Source of the DNA: an uncultured Gammaproteobacteria bacterium
GTDB lineage: Bacteria; Pseudomonadota; Gammaproteobacteria; Eutrophobiales; Eutrophobiaceae
NCBI GenBank assembly: GCA_938084745.1
Contig: CALKEZ010000019.1
Span: 1 to 64,000, forward strand
Length of the DNA: 64,000 nucleotides
Direction: 5' to 3'
Shown here: positions 47,196 to 56,833 of the stretch, in pieces
Layout: each line of letters begins with the position of its first letter
Numbering within the stretch: position 1 is the first letter of the stretch
Translations under genes and position numbers: made by a program
The notes under the pieces: model-generated
The model's input: the letters and a program-made list of their open reading frames with translations, nothing else
Told to the model about the DNA's origin: nothing
The model's database searches: none

Positions 47196-49843
47196 TGATG
47201 GATAAAAATATTACGGATAATTTTTTGTTTGATAAAGCCATTTTTCTTCAAGAACTTAAACAGGACAACAAACCTTTAACAACATTCAAAAGAACCCTGA
47301 AGACCGGCTACGAATATCTGGTTGAATGCTTTAAGTCCGGGGAAAACATAGAGCTGATTGTCAAAAAACAGGGCTGGTTTATCGACCAGCTACTGGTTCT
47401 CGCCTGGGATCAATTTATCGATACAGATGAGTTCAGTCTGGTTGCTGTCGGTGGCTATGGTCGCTCTGAATTATTACTCGCATCAGATATCGATCTGATG
47501 GTGCTGGAAAAACCACGTACAAAAAAAGAATCCAAACATAAACTGGAAGCTTTCCTGACTTTTCTTTGGGATTTTGGACTGGAGGTCGGGCATAGCGTTA
47601 GAACAACCAAGGAATGTCGGCAAGAAGCAAAAAACGACATTACGATCATGACGAATATCATGGAAGCCAGGCTACTGTCTGGCAATGAAAAACTCTATGA
47701 GGATATGCGTAAGGTAACCGGACCGAAAAAAATCTGGCCTACACGAAAATACTTCGAAGCAAAACTCATGGAACAAAAACTGCGCCATGAAAAGTACAGC
47801 GATTCCGAAAGCAAACTTGAACCGAACGTAAAGGAATCTCCCGGCGGTTTGCGTGATATCCAGATGATCAGTTGGGTTGCCAAACGGCATTTTGATAATA
47901 TCGACCTAAGTAGCCTTGTCACACATAAATTCCTTACCCGCGATGAATATGCTGCTCTGGAACAAGGCAGGAATTTACTCTGGCGCGTACGCTTTGCCTT
48001 ACATATGACAACAGAGCGCCGTGAAGATCGACTATTGTTCGAATACCAGAGAAGTGTCGCAGAGTTAATCGGCTTTAAAAGCAATGATAACAAAGGCATT
48101 GAGGATTTCATGAAAATGTATTTCAAAACGATTCGCGAAATGAGTCGTTTAAATGAAATGCTGCTTCAACATTTTCAGGAAGAAATAATCTACGCTAATC
48201 GCAGCGAGAAAATTGTTTCCATTAACGCTCGTTTTCAGAAAAGAAATGACTATATAGAAGTCGCTAATAAAAACATTTTTAAACGCTATCCATTTGCACT
48301 ATTCGAACTGTTTTTACTGAGCCAACAAGACCCGACGATTAAGGGTGTAAGGGCGAGCACTATTCGGCTCATCAGAAGCCATCTCTATTTAATAGATGAT
48401 GATTTCAGGGATGATATTCGAAACCGAAGCTTGTTTTTAGAAATCATAAAACAACCCAATTCAGTAGGCCATAAACTCAGGATGATGCATCGCTATGGTG
48501 TACTGGGTGCCTACATGCCCAGTTTTGCCGCGATTGAAGGCATGATGCAGTTTGATCTATTTCATATTTATACTGTCGATGAACATACGCTGGCAGTGAT
48601 ACAAAATATGCGATCATTCGGGATGCATGAATACAAGGAAAAATTTCCACTTTGTTATTCCTTGACAAAAGACCTGCCCAAACTTGAGCTTCTTTATCTT
48701 GCCGGTTTATTTCATGATATAGCCAAGGGTCGTGGTGGTGACCATGCAAAACTGGGGGCGAAAGATGCTCTCGCGTTTTGTAAAAAGCATCAGTTAAGCG
48801 ATTACGACTCCAAACTTGTCGCATGGCTGGTAGAAAAGCATCTTACTATGAGCAAAACTGCGCAACGTGAGGATATTGATGATCCTGATGTGATCATGAA
48901 GTTTGCACATGAGGTTCGGGATCAGAATCATTTGAATTACCTGCATCTGTTAACCGTAGCTGATATTTGTGGAACTAATCCCGAGCTATGGAACCATTGG
49001 CGAGGAACATTACTCACGACCTTGTTTCATCGAACTCTTTATGAACTAAGACGAGAGCATGAAAAACCCATACTTAAAAAAGAACGGATCAAAAACACGC
49101 GAGAAGAAACGCTCGCACTGATCAGCACTGAAGATTTCGATGAAAAAGATATTTTGGCACTGTGGAAAACTGTCGATGAGGATTACTTCCTGAGACACAA
49201 ACCGGAAGAAATTGCATGGCATACAGAAGCTATTCTCAGTCTTAAGGACACAAGTTCTCCTCTGGTCGTTGTCAAAAAAGAGTCCAGCCGTGGCGGCAGT
49301 CTTATATTTGTCTACATGCAAGATAGAAAACATATTTTTGCAACGACAACTCGAGCTATTGAGAAATTGGGCTTGAATGTCGTTGATGCAAAGATCATTA
49401 CTAATCGCAAAGGTTTTACCCTGGACACCTTTATCGTTCTTGAAAATGATGGAAGTCTGATTAAAACCAATGACCGCTGTAATGAAATCAAGAGTCGTAT
49501 ATTAAAAGATCTGAACTCGACACAGGGAATGCCTGAGCAGGGTAAATGGATCCAAAAAAGACAATTAAAAAGTTTTAACATGCCGACACGCGTTACTTTC
49601 GATACCGATGAAAAAAATAATCGCACTATAATGGAAGTAAGCACAATAGATCGCCCTGGCGTGCTATCGCGTATCGGGACCGCAATGGATCTATGTGGCG
49701 CTAAATTACAAAATGCTAAAATAGCGACTTATGGTGAACGTGTTGTAGACATTTTTTATTTACAAAATGACGAGAACAATGCCATTGATGACCCCTTAAA
49801 ATTTGAATGTCTTAAGAGTTCAATTATTGATGGGCTATCCTGA
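47195..49843 (+). CDS. glnD: [Protein-PII] uridylyltransferase / uridylyl-removing enzyme
   Basis: GlnD senses glutamine and adds or removes UMP on PII, which sets glutamine synthetase and Ntr activity. The 882-residue protein has the nucleotidyltransferase motif GGYGRSELLLASDIDLMVL near residue 88, the HD hydrolase site LFHDIAKGRGGDHAKLG in the middle, and two C-terminal ACT domains, the last at IDRPGVLSRIG. Start is the ATG at 47195, which shares a base with the map stop. Length is usual. Confidence 0.97.
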   Translation: MMDKNITDNFLFDKAIFLQELKQDNKPLTTFKRTLKTGYEYLVECFKSGENIELIVKKQGWFIDQLLVLAWDQFIDTDEFSLVAVGGYGRSELLLASDIDLMVLEKPRTKKESKHKLEAFLTFLWDFGLEVGHSVRTTKECRQEAKNDITIMTNIMEARLLSGNEKLYEDMRKVTGPKKIWPTRKYFEAKLMEQKLRHEKYSDSESKLEPNVKESPGGLRDIQMISWVAKRHFDNIDLSSLVTHKFLTRDEYAALEQGRNLLWRVRFALHMTTERREDRLLFEYQRSVAELIGFKSNDNKGIEDFMKMYFKTIREMSRLNEMLLQHFQEEIIYANRSEKIVSINARFQKRNDYIEVANKNIFKRYPFALFELFLLSQQDPTIKGVRASTIRLIRSHLYLIDDDFRDDIRNRSLFLEIIKQPNSVGHKLRMMHRYGVLGAYMPSFAAIEGMMQFDLFHIYTVDEHTLAVIQNMRSFGMHEYKEKFPLCYSLTKDLPKLELLYLAGLFHDIAKGRGGDHAKLGAKDALAFCKKHQLSDYDSKLVAWLVEKHLTMSKTAQREDIDDPDVIMKFAHEVRDQNHLNYLHLLTVADICGTNPELWNHWRGTLLTTLFHRTLYELRREHEKPILKKERIKNTREETLALISTEDFDEKDILALWKTVDEDYFLRHKPEEIAWHTEAILSLKDTSSPLVVVKKESSRGGSLIFVYMQDRKHIFATTTRAIEKLGLNVVDAKIITNRKGFTLDTFIVLENDGSLIKTNDRCNEIKSRILKDLNSTQGMPEQGKWIQKRQLKSFNMPTRVTFDTDEKNNRTIMEVSTIDRPGVLSRIGTAMDLCGAKLQNAKIATYGERVVDIFYLQNDENNAIDDPLKFECLKSSIIDGLS

Positions 49844-49866
49844 TTATCCACATAAAATAATATGTT

Positions 49867-50538
49867 ATGCCTACTACCCCGCCACCGGTCACTAAACAGC
49901 AATTATTAGAGCGCGCAGCCAGTCTGGCAGGTATTACGATACAACAACTTGCTAATCGGATGAGTATGCCGGTGCCAGATTCGATGATCCGTGCAAAGGG
50001 ATGGTTCGGGAATTTACTAGAGCTTGCTCTTGGGGCAAACGCTGCCAGTGCACCAGAACCCGATTTTGTTAATTTAGGCATCGAATTAAAATCAATTCCT
50101 ATTGACGCTAACGGCAACCCGAAAGAATCAACTTATATCTGTATGGCACAACTGGACCCAGAGTCCCTGTCGTTATGGGAAACATCACTGGTAAAGTGTA
50201 AATTAACGGAAGTATTGTGGATCCCGTTTGAGGTAAACAAGGACATCCCTATCGCATTACGCCGTATTGGTTCTCCTGTTTTATGGCGACCCGATATAGC
50301 TCAGGAACAACAATTAAAAGCTGATTGGCAAGAACTCTGCGACATGATTGTGTTAGGAAACATAGATAAAATAAGTTCATCCATGGGAACCTATTTACAG
50401 ATCAGACCCAAGGCTGCTGATTCGAGTAGTTTAACTAAAAACAAAAATCAAACAGGACAGAATAAACTGACGTTGCCACGTGGTTTTTATTTGCGTTCAT
50501 CATTCACCCGTACGATCGTTACGAACAACAAACATTAG
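49867..50538 (+). CDS. mutH: DNA mismatch repair endonuclease MutH
   Basis: MutH nicks the unmethylated strand at hemimethylated GATC and so directs MutSL repair to the new strand. The 223-residue protein carries the restriction-enzyme-like triad in DFVNLGIELKSIPI (D, E, K at about residues 69, 76, 78) after RAKGWFGNLLELALG. Its presence suggests a Dam methylase elsewhere in the genome. Between glnD and dusA, all rightward. Confidence 0.96.
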   Translation: MPTTPPPVTKQQLLERAASLAGITIQQLANRMSMPVPDSMIRAKGWFGNLLELALGANAASAPEPDFVNLGIELKSIPIDANGNPKESTYICMAQLDPESLSLWETSLVKCKLTEVLWIPFEVNKDIPIALRRIGSPVLWRPDIAQEQQLKADWQELCDMIVLGNIDKISSSMGTYLQIRPKAADSSSLTKNKNQTGQNKLTLPRGFYLRSSFTRTIVTNNKH

Positions 50539-50549
50539 TTAACGCTTTC

Positions 50550-51545
50550 ATGCAAACAAGGCAAATTGATCGACGCTTGAGTATCGCACCGATGATGGAC
50601 CATACGGATAAACATTTTCGTTATTTTATGCGTTTGCTATCAAAACATGTTGTGCTTTATACCGAGATGATTACCACCGGAGCGTTAATTCATGGCGACC
50701 GCAAACGATTTCTGGATTACGAAAAAAGAGAACATCCTCTCGCAATTCAACTCGGGGGTAATAACCCGAATGATCTGGCAGAATGTTCCCTTATCGCAGA
50801 AGGTGAAGGTTATGACGAAGTTAATTTAAATATTGGTTGTCCCAGTGATCGAGTTCAAAATGGTCAGTTTGGTGCCTGTTTGATGTCAAATACAAAATTG
50901 GTTAGTGAATGTGTCAACAAAATACAGGCGACCGTAAAGATTCCTGTCACCGTAAAGACAAGGATTGGAATTGATGATCAGGATTCATATGAATTTTTAT
51001 ACAATTTCATCAAAAGCGTTAATGATGCTGGTTGCGATACATTTATCATTCATGCCAGAAAAGCAATTTTAAGCGGGCTAAGTCCGAAACAAAATCGTGA
51101 AATACCACCATTGAACTATGAACGTGTTCATGCCATTAAACAGTCACTGCCAAGTTTGAATATATCTATTAATGGTGGCTTCACCGAACTGGATCAAATC
51201 CAGTCACAGCTCCAGCATGTGGATGGCGTTATGGTCGGAAGAGCTGCTTATCAAAACCCGTTTATGCTAGTCGAGGCTGATAATGTCATTTTTAATGATG
51301 ATTCATCATCACTCACACGACACGAAATACTGGAAGAGTTCAAACATTATGTAGCCAAACAATGTGCTCTTGGTGTCAATATTAAAAATCTGACCCGACA
51401 TATTATCGGGCTTTATCAGGGTCAGCCCGGCGCCCGACAATTTCGTCGCATGCTTTCGGACGCTGTACCGGAAAATACAAATCCGGTTCAATTTATGGAT
51501 AACATTATTCAATCAGTCACAGCAAAAAAGAATTTATCCGAATAG
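50550..51545 (+). CDS. dusA: tRNA-dihydrouridine(20/20a) synthase
   Basis: DusA reduces uridine 20 and 20a in the D-loop of tRNA with FMN and NADPH. The 331-residue protein opens with RRLSIAPMMDHTDKHFRYF, has the catalytic cysteine in LNIGCPSDRVQNGQFGACL (the Cys near residue 111), and FMN contacts in SINGGF and GVMVGRAAYQNP. It follows mutH by 11 bases. Confidence 0.96.
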   Translation: MQTRQIDRRLSIAPMMDHTDKHFRYFMRLLSKHVVLYTEMITTGALIHGDRKRFLDYEKREHPLAIQLGGNNPNDLAECSLIAEGEGYDEVNLNIGCPSDRVQNGQFGACLMSNTKLVSECVNKIQATVKIPVTVKTRIGIDDQDSYEFLYNFIKSVNDAGCDTFIIHARKAILSGLSPKQNREIPPLNYERVHAIKQSLPSLNISINGGFTELDQIQSQLQHVDGVMVGRAAYQNPFMLVEADNVIFNDDSSSLTRHEILEEFKHYVAKQCALGVNIKNLTRHIIGLYQGQPGARQFRRMLSDAVPENTNPVQFMDNIIQSVTAKKNLSE

Positions 51546-51633
51546 AACTAATCACCTGTTGGCTGACTCACAGTTTTGTGGGATTATGATTTTGGTCCTG
51601 AAAATGACATAACATCAATTTAACGAGGCTCTC

Positions 51634-52305
51634 ATGAAATTATTTAAATCTACTTTTGTTCTAATTTTAAGTTTTATTTTTATAAATGTGCACGCGGCAA
51701 AGGTAGAAACTGATCAGGAAAAAATCAGTTACGCATTAGGTGTTGTTTTTGGTCAGAATGTAACCCGTCAGGGCATGGAGCTTGACACGCCTGCATTTCT
51801 GCAAGCTATAGAAGATGTTCTAACAAATGCTGAACTCAAATTAAATAGTACTGAAATGCAAATCATCATGCGTGAGTACCAGAAAAAGGAACAAGATAAA
51901 CAAAATGCACAAGCCACCAGCAACAAGGCTAATGGCGAAAAGTACCTGGCGGAGAATAAAAAGAAAGATGGTGTAACCGAATCTGCAAGTGGGCTTCAAT
52001 ACAAAGTCATCAAAGCCGGCACAGGTGAAAAACCTTCCAGTACCAGCACGGTACTTGTCCACTACAGAGGTACACTCATAGATGGTACCGAATTTGACAG
52101 TTCATACGCGCGTGGCGAGCCAGTTGAACTCGGTGTTAGTCAGGTCATTAAAGGCTGGCAAGAAACGTTACCCTTAATGACGGTGGGCTCAACGTGGCAA
52201 ATAGCTGTACCTTCAAGCCTGGCATATGGAGAACGAGGTGCAGGTGGCGCGATTGGCCCTAATTCAACATTATTGTTTGACATCGAGCTTATCGAGATCA
52301 AATAA
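51634..52305 (+). CDS. FKBP-type peptidyl-prolyl isomerase (FkpA/Mip-like)
   Basis: A 223-residue periplasmic isomerase and chaperone. A signal peptide ends at VHAA (about residue 22). A helical dimerisation part (about 25-110) with KISYALGVVFGQNV is followed by the FKBP domain (about 120-222): VLVHYRGTLIDGTEFDSSY, VIKGWQETLPLM and PSSLAYGERGAGG. The gene order does not decide between FkpA, FklB and Mip. A weak GAGG lies before the ATG. Confidence 0.93.
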   Translation: MKLFKSTFVLILSFIFINVHAAKVETDQEKISYALGVVFGQNVTRQGMELDTPAFLQAIEDVLTNAELKLNSTEMQIIMREYQKKEQDKQNAQATSNKANGEKYLAENKKKDGVTESASGLQYKVIKAGTGEKPSSTSTVLVHYRGTLIDGTEFDSSYARGEPVELGVSQVIKGWQETLPLMTVGSTWQIAVPSSLAYGERGAGGAIGPNSTLLFDIELIEIK

Positions 52306-52846
52306 TTTGCTTATTGATACGTTTTCATAGAAATACACTATCTAATGATATTTCTGAAAGTTTACCTTCTGGATAAAAACAAACCGCTGTTAATGCTGAG
52401 TTTAGGTCTCAGGTCAGACTCGACTCGGGATTTGCAGCGGCAAATTTCTCACCGTCTCATCCCTTGATGTTTTGCGCAAAATAACAATCGCCTTGCAGTC
52501 AGATCAAAGCCTTTAATTTCTGACTTTTCCTATTATGAGGTTTGATAATTCCGACTTGGTTTCACACTTTATACCCATCAAAACGATAGGTTAATTCATT
52601 GCTTTAACCCTGAGCCCTTCCAGGTCAGTTCATCCTATTATCGTTACAAAATGTTTGAAAATAGCAGGGTTTGTTGTAAAACAGATGGGAGATTAGTCGT
52701 AAAGCGATCGCTGTAAAAATTGAGACCATGAAGCTCCGTGGTCCAACCACGTAAGAAAATGATGATAAATCTATGTTTACGAACTATTTTATATGTTATT
52801 TTTAACTTTATTAGAACAAAACGTTAACGTTATACTCCATAATCTG
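52306..52846. other. Intergenic region, no convincing gene
   Basis: About 540 bases without a supported coding region. It holds a short hairpin (ATTTGC / GCAAAT with loop AGCG, 52430-52445), a small hairpin cluster near 52725-52753, and the palindrome GCGATCGC. A reading frame from 52793 joins the next gene but lacks a ribosome site, and its first 18 codons look non-coding. A small RNA or a decayed gene is possible but not shown. Confidence 0.5.
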
Positions 52847-53296
52847 ATGAATACGCCTGCAAAAATCTGTCTGTATAAGTTGCTGTTAAGCTTGATCTGT
52901 CTTTTACAGTTTAACCAGATCGCATCAGCTAATGCAGAATCTGAGAATCTATTCCATACGGGTTTAAACCATTACGAACAAGAAAAGTATAACGAAGCCA
53001 TCAAACAACTTGAGGTAGCCGTCCAAATAGAACCTCAAGTCGCTGAATATCATCATATTTTAGCAAAAAGTTATGGCAAAGAAGCGGAAAGAACCAATTG
53101 GTTCAGGGCTATGAGTCTGGCAAAAAAAACACTGGTACACCTTGAGTTAGCGGCACAACTGGACAGCAGAAATGTCGATATTCTTGATGATTTAATGGAT
53201 TACTATAGAGAAGCACCCGAGTTTTTGGGTGGCGATACAAAAAAAGCCGATAAAATTGAGCATTTAATCGAAAAAATCAATGCTAAAGAACCTTAG
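52847..53296 (+). CDS. Secreted TPR protein
   Basis: A 149-residue protein. From the ATG at 52847 it has a hydrophobic signal (cut after ASANA, about residue 31), then tetratricopeptide-like repeats with LFHTGLNHYEQEKYNEAI and LEVAVQIEPQVAEYHHILAKSYG, followed by a further pair around the ERTNWFRAMSLA helix. A WFRAM/LEFLGGD pattern like this occurs in short TPR proteins of methylotrophs and others. No partner is evident; neighbours are a protease and an FKBP isomerase, both envelope functions. No strong ribosome site supports the start. Confidence 0.7.
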   Translation: MNTPAKICLYKLLLSLICLLQFNQIASANAESENLFHTGLNHYEQEKYNEAIKQLEVAVQIEPQVAEYHHILAKSYGKEAERTNWFRAMSLAKKTLVHLELAAQLDSRNVDILDDLMDYYREAPEFLGGDTKKADKIEHLIEKINAKEP

Positions 53297-53464
53297 TCGG
53301 CGTGTTCGTATAAATATTCCAGATCAACATATCAAGTTATGATAAGTGCTGAAAATTCACTAAGATTAATGATGTGCTGGATTGCACTTATATGAATATT
53401 TAAGGTCACTTATAGAGATAGAATCTTTGTTGACCACTTATTAAAAAATTGAGTATTAGCTAAC

Positions 53465-55606
53465 TTGAAAAATATTAGAAAACAGTTTTTAGTTTTTGCC
53501 ACACTTTTATTGGTGTTTTCCAGCGGCCATACTGATATCCGGAGAGTAACTGACTCGGAACTGGCACCTGAAAGCAGACACATCCGCGCGAGTGAACTGA
53601 TAACACACATCTTAACAACCTATCATTACAAAAAAACTGAGCTTGACGACACTCTTTCAGCGTTAATCTATAAACATTATCTGGAAAACCTCGATCAAAA
53701 CAAAGCCTACTTTTTAAAGTCAGATATCGAAGAATTTAATCGATATCAGTATACGATTGATGACGCGATTATTAAATCAGATCTAGACCCTGCTTTCAAA
53801 ATATTCAAACGTTACCGTCAACGCGTTGATGAACGAATCAAATACGCACTTGCGGCAATTAACTCTGATTTTAATTTTGATATCGATGAATCATATCGTT
53901 TCGATCGTCGTAAAGATGACTGGTATGCCTCTACAGCTGATTTGGACGACTTATGGCATAAGCGTGTCAAAAATGATGTGTTGAATTTAAGACTGACCGG
54001 CAAAGAAGAAGACGAAATACAAAAAACGCTATCAGAACGTTACAATCGAATATTAACCAGCACCTTTCAACTCAACGCCAATGATGTATTTCAATCATTC
54101 ATCAATGCCTATACGACGGCAATAGAACCGCATACGGCTTATTTTTCTCCACGCACTTCAGAAAATTTTGACATTAGCATGCGCCTCTCGCTGGAAGGGA
54201 TTGGTGCAGTATTACGTGGTGATAATGATTACACACAGGTAGTGAAAGTTATCACAGGGGGGCCTGCCGACTTAAGCAAGGAGTTAAAATCCGATGACAG
54301 AATCGTCGGCGTCGGGCAAGACAAAGATGGCAAAATAGTTGATGTGATTGGTTGGCGTTTAGATGATGTGGTTGATCTTATCCGCGGTCCGAAAGGCACG
54401 GTGATTAAACTCGAAGTATTGCCAAAAGGTGTAGGACCAGAAGGTCCTTCTAAAATCATCACTATGACGCGAGAGAAGATTAGGCTTGAAGAACAGGATG
54501 CAAGCTCAAGTATTATTGACGTTCCTGATTCAGATTCACGCATAGGCGTGATTAACCTCCCCACCTTCTATATAGATTTCGCAGCACAAGCTGAAGGTAA
54601 ACGCGATTACAAGAGTACATCACGCGATGTGCGCAAACTAATCAAGTCCATGCTTGAAGACAATATCGACGGCTTAATAATTGATTTGCGTGGTAACGGC
54701 GGTGGCTCATTATCTGAAGCGTTAGAATTAACCGGTTTATTCATCGATAGAGGCCCGGTTGTTCAAACTAAAGATGCTTCCGGTAGAGTTGATATTAACT
54801 ATGATCCTGAGCCTGGCATAAGTTATCCCGGTCCATTGGCCGTATTGGTTGACCGTGATAGTGCGTCGGCTTCCGAAATTTTTGCCGGCGCAATACAGGA
54901 TTATCACCGAGGCATCATTATCGGTGAACCCACTTTTGGAAAAGGAACCGTTCAGAATGTGATTGACCTGAATCGTTTTATCAAGGAAAGCGATGAAGAT
55001 CATGGTCGACTAAAAACCACCATCGCGCAGTTCTTCCGCGTTAGCGGCGGTAGTAATCAACATAAAGGGGTCGTCCCTGACATCATCTTCCCTACAGCAG
55101 AAGACTCCTCAGACCAAGGTGAGCGTGCCTATGAAAATGCCCTGCCCTGGGACCAGGTTAAACCTGCTCGGTACTATCCTGCCAGTGCACCGGTAGAGAG
55201 TTTTCAAGTCGCAAAAGAAGCCCATGAAGAAAGAATCAAGAATAACAAGCTTTTTCAATTGCTAATGGATGACCTGATTCTAAAACGGGAGGCCACCGAT
55301 AAAAAAGAAATTTCCTTGCTGGAAAGTAAGCGTAAGGTAGAACGCGAAAAAATCCTGGCCGCAAAGAAAGTCATACAAAATGCCATGCGTGCTGAAAAAG
55401 GACTGCCTCCACTAGCTGATGATGTAGATGTAGACGCGGATGTCGATATCTCTGCTGAAGATAACGAAGAAGATGAACCAATAGATGTACTATTGAATGA
55501 GACCGCAGAGATATTAAATGACTTAATTTCTCCTCCTGAAGGTAAGGCAATTGATACAAGAACAGTAAATGCCAAAAAACCCATCACGATCAATAACAAT
55601 CTGTAA
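53465..55606 (+). CDS. prc: Tail-specific (carboxy-terminal) protease
   Basis: Prc is a periplasmic serine protease that trims protein C-termini and turns over peptidoglycan hydrolases. The 713-residue protein has a signal peptide, an N-terminal helical region, a PDZ domain (about 240-330), and the catalytic Ser in DRDSASASEIF with the Lys in GEPTFGKGTVQ. A DUF3340-type tail, rich in Asp and Val, follows. The only usable start is TTG at 53465; an in-frame stop lies five codons upstream and no ATG occurs near the signal peptide. The ribosome site is weak. Confidence 0.93.
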   Translation: MKNIRKQFLVFATLLLVFSSGHTDIRRVTDSELAPESRHIRASELITHILTTYHYKKTELDDTLSALIYKHYLENLDQNKAYFLKSDIEEFNRYQYTIDDAIIKSDLDPAFKIFKRYRQRVDERIKYALAAINSDFNFDIDESYRFDRRKDDWYASTADLDDLWHKRVKNDVLNLRLTGKEEDEIQKTLSERYNRILTSTFQLNANDVFQSFINAYTTAIEPHTAYFSPRTSENFDISMRLSLEGIGAVLRGDNDYTQVVKVITGGPADLSKELKSDDRIVGVGQDKDGKIVDVIGWRLDDVVDLIRGPKGTVIKLEVLPKGVGPEGPSKIITMTREKIRLEEQDASSSIIDVPDSDSRIGVINLPTFYIDFAAQAEGKRDYKSTSRDVRKLIKSMLEDNIDGLIIDLRGNGGGSLSEALELTGLFIDRGPVVQTKDASGRVDINYDPEPGISYPGPLAVLVDRDSASASEIFAGAIQDYHRGIIIGEPTFGKGTVQNVIDLNRFIKESDEDHGRLKTTIAQFFRVSGGSNQHKGVVPDIIFPTAEDSSDQGERAYENALPWDQVKPARYYPASAPVESFQVAKEAHEERIKNNKLFQLLMDDLILKREATDKKEISLLESKRKVEREKILAAKKVIQNAMRAEKGLPPLADDVDVDADVDISAEDNEEDEPIDVLLNETAEILNDLISPPEGKAIDTRTVNAKKPITINNNL

Positions 55607-55683
55607 TATACATTTCGTAAATTTAGTACAATCCTGACTGAAACAACTGTTTCAATATACTCAATAGATTAAGGAGAGTTGTC

Positions 55684-56703
55684 ATTAAAAACACACCCGC
55701 AACGTTAATCGAAGGTGACGGCATTGGGCCTGAAATCCTCGATTCAACTGTAGAAATTCTTGAAGCACTCGGTGCCAAATTTGAATGGCAACGCTTTAAA
55801 GCCGGCTTAGCTGCTTATGAAGAGTTTGGTGATCCTCTACCTAAAGCAACAATGGATAGTATTCGTTCAACCAGACTCGCACTAAAAGCACCACTAGGCA
55901 CGCCTATCGGCGACGGCTTTCGTTCCGCAAACGTGCGTTTGCGGGAAGAGTTTAAACTTTATGCCAATGTTCGACCGGCAGTATCCTATCTGCATGATCG
56001 ACGTCGCTATGACAATATTGATATTGTATTGATTCGTGAAAACACACAGGGTTTTTATGTTGGTGTTGAACATTACATCCCCATTGATGATGATCCGAAA
56101 GCCGTAGCAGAGGCATCAGGGATCATTACCCGTTCCGGTTGCCGTAAAATTGCCCGATACACATTTGATTATGCGAAAAAAAATAATCGTAAAAAAATCA
56201 CGATTGTTCATAAAGCGAATATATTAAAAAAACTGACAGGGCTTTTTCTTGAAACAGCAAGAGAAGTCAGCAAGGAATACGAAGGACTTATCATTGAAGA
56301 TCGCATTGTTGATAACACAGCAATGCAACTAGTTATCAATCCAGCGCAGTTCGATATGATATTAACCACGAACATGTTTGGTGACATACTCTCTGATGAA
56401 ATTGCCGGATTAATTGGCGGCCTGGGTCTCGCTCCTGGAGGGAATATCGGTGAAGATGCTGCAATTTTTGAAGCCGTGCACGGAACAGCACCGGATATCG
56501 CCGGACAAGGTATCGCTAATCCAACTGCCCTGCTCCTCGCCGCTGCGATGATGCTCGATCATATAGAAGAAAAACCACTCGGTGACAGATTACGGGCGGC
56601 TATTAAAATTTCCTTAAGCGATCCAAAAACACGAACAGGTGATCTTCAGGGGACGGCAAATACAAAAGAATATACGAGAGCGGTTATTAGTAATCTTGAT
56701 TAA
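55684..56703 (+). CDS. NAD-type isocitrate dehydrogenase with apparent ATT start codon
   Basis: The enzyme oxidises isocitrate to 2-oxoglutarate. The reading frame has no ATG, GTG or TTG between an in-frame stop at 55639 and the EGDGIGPEI dinucleotide motif at residues 10-18. AAGGAGA at 55671-55677 sits six bases before ATT at 55684, so ATT is the likely start (339 residues); starting at the ATG at 55852 would lose that motif. [32 protein letters not shown] and [13 protein letters not shown] mark an isocitrate rather than an isopropylmalate dehydrogenase. Stand-alone gene. Confidence 0.88.
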   Translation: MKNTPATLIEGDGIGPEILDSTVEILEALGAKFEWQRFKAGLAAYEEFGDPLPKATMDSIRSTRLALKAPLGTPIGDGFRSANVRLREEFKLYANVRPAVSYLHDRRRYDNIDIVLIRENTQGFYVGVEHYIPIDDDPKAVAEASGIITRSGCRKIARYTFDYAKKNNRKKITIVHKANILKKLTGLFLETAREVSKEYEGLIIEDRIVDNTAMQLVINPAQFDMILTTNMFGDILSDEIAGLIGGLGLAPGGNIGEDAAIFEAVHGTAPDIAGQGIANPTALLLAAAMMLDHIEEKPLGDRLRAAIKISLSDPKTRTGDLQGTANTKEYTRAVISNLD

Positions 56704-56783
56704 AAACCAATTCTCTTACCAGAGTCAGTTCTAATCATTTCAAACATAAATAAACGGTGCTTCAGATCCGGGTTCTTTAAAAT

Positions 56784-56815
56784 GTTAAGTAGCCCTGCGA
56801 ACAGGGCTACTTAAC
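56784..56815 (-). terminator. Terminator hairpin of the S9 peptidase gene
   Basis: A perfect 14-bp stem (GTTAAGTAGCCCTG / CAGGGCTACTTAAC) with a four-base loop lies 19 bases past the leftward stop at 56834. On the minus strand it is followed by ATTTTAAAG. The A run on the other side gives little help for the rightward isocitrate dehydrogenase gene, though the stem may stop both. Confidence 0.75.
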
Positions 56816-56833
56816 AAAAAATAGCAGGGCAAT

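Noticed and set aside
55684-56703. 3-isopropylmalate dehydrogenase
   Set aside because: The [10 protein letters not shown] segment carries the Ser typical of isocitrate recognition, and no leuA, C or D genes are adjacent.
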